In this document: piece after piece, positions 62,601 through 64,000 of the stretch
Layout of the letters: each line of letters opens with the position of its first letter
Numbering within the stretch: position 1 is the first letter of the stretch
Assembly: GCA_964035575.1 (NCBI GenBank)
Contig: OZ037890.1
Location: forward strand, 248,001-312,000
Direction: 5' to 3'
DNA length: 64,000 nucleotides
Source: Rhynchopus sp. YZ270_cl-10
Lineage: Eukaryota > Euglenozoa > Diplonemea > Diplonemida > Diplonemidae
The notes under the pieces: model-generated
The model's input: only the letters and a program-made list of their open reading frames with translations
Told to the model about the DNA's origin: nothing
Databases searched by the model: none
Position numbers and translations under genes: made by a program

Positions 62601-64000
62601 GTACACAAAGTCCACTGCTGCCTGCAGCATCCCGTTCGGCGTCATGAACATTGTGTGCACCTCCGCTGCCTGCAGCTCCCCCTCCGCAAACACCACCTGC
62701 ACGCTCGACGACCCCCCAAACAGGTGTCCCGTTGCTGCAAGGTGTCCGCTCCACGTCAGCGCAGACCCAGACCCAGACACCACACCAGTCGCCTCAAACG
62801 ACGCCGCAGCCAGCTCCAACCCGTCCAGCTGCAGTGCCCCCACCGCCGTCCCAGTCACAGCGTACCGCACATCCCCCGCAGCACGCGCAGACTTGTTGTA
62901 CAGCAGCGACGCCATGAAGGTGTGCGACGTCGCCGTCAGCACAAGCTCCCCCTCCCCGGCAAGCAGCGCAAACTCGTCACGCGCGTTGTCTGCAGTGATC
63001 TCAATCGACCCGTTGAACACCAGCCCCTCACCCTCAACCACAACCGCCCCAACCAGCGACCCAAACTCCCCCTCCTCCACAGCAGCCGCCAGCGCCACAG
63101 ACGTCCCCTCCAGCGACCCGGCCCCGGCCACAGACCCATTCCACGCCAGCTCCGGCATGTCCCCCGCCTTCTCGGGGTTCACGAAGGCCGCCGACAGCAC
63201 CACAGACACAGAGTCCAGCATGAACCCGTGCACCGACAGCGACGACAGCGACCCGCGCACGTCCCACACAGGCATGTGCGCGTTCTCGGGGCGGTACGTG
63301 CTCACGTGCACCACAGCTGCGGAGAAGGTCGGCACTAGCGGCGCAGCATCTGCATCTGCGTCTGCATCTGCACCAAACACAAAGGAACCGTTCCCACGCA
63401 TCACCCCGTCAGACACCTCAAGGGACACCGCACCACGCACAGGGCCGACGCTCACAGCACCCTGCACAGCAACGCTGATCAGCCCGACCACCCCGTCCAC
63501 TGTGACCTCGGCCGTCCCTGTGCTCCCGGAGCCAAGCGCAACCGTCCCAGACACAGTGCCCGACCACCTCGGTGGCATCGCCACAGCAGCAGGGGCAGCA
63601 GGCCACGACTCAAGGTGCGCAGACGCACCCACCAGAGACACACCCGCCACCTCCAGCGCACCTGCGTCCGCCGCAAGCTCCACATCCACCACCCACAGCG
63701 GCTGCGGCTCTGTTGTCCCCACCCCCACACACCCGTCCTTCTGCACAAGCGTCCCGTTCCCTGCGAAGCCTCCTACCGACGGGATCGACAGCGACACAGC
63801 CCCACGGTTCGCACTGCTGCACCCGCCCGACACGTACTGCACATCCCCCACCAGGTGCAGACCCCCCGTCTCCATGTCCACAGCGACAGATAGCGCCGAC
63901 ATCCCCTCGCTTGTGAACTGTGCCTCTGCCGCAGACACCACAGACCCGCCGAACACCTGCACCGTCCCGGCAACAGACCCAGTCCATGCCACGGCACCCG
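59613..64000 (-). CDS. Giant repetitive protein, C-terminal 1460 residues (5' end off window)
   Basis: Open from the right edge to the stop at 59613 with no intron. Most of the chain is Gly/Ala/Val/Ser-rich with alternating hydrophobic strands. Recurring phrases include WSGTVSGTVALGSG, WNGSVAGAGSLEG, WSGHLAATGHLFGG, VEVSDGVMRGNGSF and LVGAVVVEGEGLVFNGS, spaced roughly every 60-150 residues; a DADADADADA tract is also present. This suggests long beta-strand repeats, as in extracellular adhesins. The last ~250 residues change completely: a Lys-rich helical segment (SVTKKLKKVQYKAMKKISSA), a Cys/Lys cluster (KKKKSCKSKEKTCKRKWWKC), an Ala/Lys amphipathic helix, then DFS-type strands ending in YNEFRHHMRQRFGKLIKAL. 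Family not recognised. Confidence 0.75.
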   Translation of the reverse strand, partial: GAVAWTGSVAGTVQVFGGSVVSAAEAQFTSEGMSALSVAVDMETGGLHLVGDVQYVSGGCSSANRGAVSLSIPSVGGFAGNGTLVQKDGCVGVGTTEPQPLWVVDVELAADAGALEVAGVSLVGASAHLESWPAAPAAVAMPPRWSGTVSGTVALGSGSTGTAEVTVDGVVGLISVAVQGAVSVGPVRGAVSLEVSDGVMRGNGSFVFGADADADADAAPLVPTFSAAVVHVSTYRPENAHMPVWDVRGSLSSLSVHGFMLDSVSVVLSAAFVNPEKAGDMPELAWNGSVAGAGSLEGTSVALAAAVEEGEFGSLVGAVVVEGEGLVFNGSIEITADNARDEFALLAGEGELVLTATSHTFMASLLYNKSARAAGDVRYAVTGTAVGALQLDGLELAAASFEATGVVSGSGSALTWSGHLAATGHLFGGSSSVQVVFAEGELQAAEVHTMFMTPNGMLQAAVDFVYVNSCTEASRGHGSAKVRLPGTADLAVVTDVLYHPCSGAMELTGTYDGRWDGPGAQLEAVSVWLHTGGHGGAAMLSTRTWVGMVNATTAAGLSVSVEFNSSNPGAVVSTLEYEDSHVRVTATVDGTDCTGEGLLIVKDLPHNIPAMELGVSLTKACGADADQSWRVEGSLADMRIPFYGKTLTISSATVEVTSSASGAKTVSVQGAFLKDFELDLSFPLPLRAEDVGLRGAVRAGAVMTPDGFATAWQGSGSASPLADSLGAAAPGMVKGLKGLALSSAEVVVDFGGTASLTATGTAFGLDFAVAVSVVKTGTVWNYAMAFTADEPGSVSLSGSESEDLPVSVRQMVKSLSPSWVRFSLAKAALVVQGVSLRRGLSLAAFLGEDNGPLKEMVAACPSGLEEQVAAAGGGGAGVTVVADIVSEAEMTVFVMLAGQVAVGDRAVLREVALAFVVKTGVPEMGFKVVLDFTVGGGADAQTFSAGGFIGLSAAGSLSVALSVESDTPWVRPFGVAGVKVLFPLGVKMTITPALLPSQFALIGGLQIGGASGTVAVGVDLQDFSKCALTAEVEKFNLKGIVTDVVQCKDCLGRVASVLSDVSVEYFAVSFNPDPVKAVAITIADVSVTVPAGVSIEVEDLRLWGVVHVVSAHFAASEGALEIAMLAEPVEWGPVSITSVDGKSGPTFEVALTSKQQEVRIDGRAVVLGQSVALLLELSDARKYGHLALSLGSGLSVDVELEAVGTPGKRGFSNTLTGTVKSDIVRQAAERATSFLLELGTKATSALRSAGGKVSSAQRKVRSVTKKLKKVQYKAMKKISSAKSTVNKWKKSLDKKKKSCKSKEKTCKRKWWKCGAVPKCWIGYGTVKVAYYAAKKVLSVAERAVKAGISVAKKAVKAAGKVLGAAKAVLRAASAVVTAFKSIARAVGGALKDALRIHSLVFSSDLSNSDTAVSVKADMTVVGHRFNFAFKTNVNYEKFVSNIYNEFRHHMRQRFGKLIKAL

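Noticed and set aside
1-64000. Dinoflagellate-type spliced leader as explanation for the one-strand layout
   Set aside because: The 22-nt leader sequence known from that group was not seen, and the introns found have GT donors; the layout alone does not identify the organism.

Overview
This is nuclear DNA from a unicellular eukaryote that I cannot name. The window holds GC-rich, intron-poor genes in AT-rich spacers full of homopolymer runs, short repeats and small DNA transposons. Two genes carry phase-compatible spliceosomal introns (donors GTATGT and GTATAC, acceptors TTTCACAG and TATTGCAG). ATG16, secreted and membrane proteins and an N-myristoylation-type start also mark a eukaryote. There are no rRNA genes, convincing tRNA genes or CRISPR arrays.

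Layout: an ankyrin-repeat gene cut by the left edge (1-403); a DIxGA-motif protein (2194-3222); Cys-rich membrane protein copy 1, frameshifted (4275-7830); a piggyBac-type element carrying a hAT-type insertion (8856-11094); two copies of a ~1.05 kb long-TIR element (690-1746 and 12731-13783); a small acidic ORF (14968-15183); a 333-bp perfect tandem duplication (15381-16046); an 8-bp minisatellite (16626-16821); a six-TM protein with one intron (20509-21937); a TIR element with subterminal repeats (22444-23852); cobalamin-independent methionine synthase with one frameshift (24754-27091); Cys-rich copy 2 (28027-31548); a 6.3 kb nested transposon complex (33621-39968); Cys-rich copy 3 with an ~875-residue Pro/Thr insertion (40639-44934); a coiled-coil protein (45167-45673); a secreted glycoside-hydrolase-like protein (47631-49811); ATG16 (52023-53684); another TIR element (55661-56612); a two-exon charged protein (56889-57665); and the C-terminal part of a giant repetitive protein (59613-64000, open at the right edge).

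Every recognisable gene lies on the minus strand, a one-way tandem arrangement over 64 kb. Their leaders tend to be pyrimidine-rich and G-poor in the sense direction. Spacers carry several families of 30-60 bp hairpin-forming repeats, often next to A-rich tracts. I see no metabolic operon. The common theme among the larger products is the cell surface and secretion: three Cys-rich type I membrane proteins, a secreted hydrolase and a giant, probably extracellular, protein. The three Cys-rich paralogues share flanks and differ by module loss, Ser-Asp repeat number and the Pro-rich insertion, so this is a young, fast-changing family inside a transposon-rich region.
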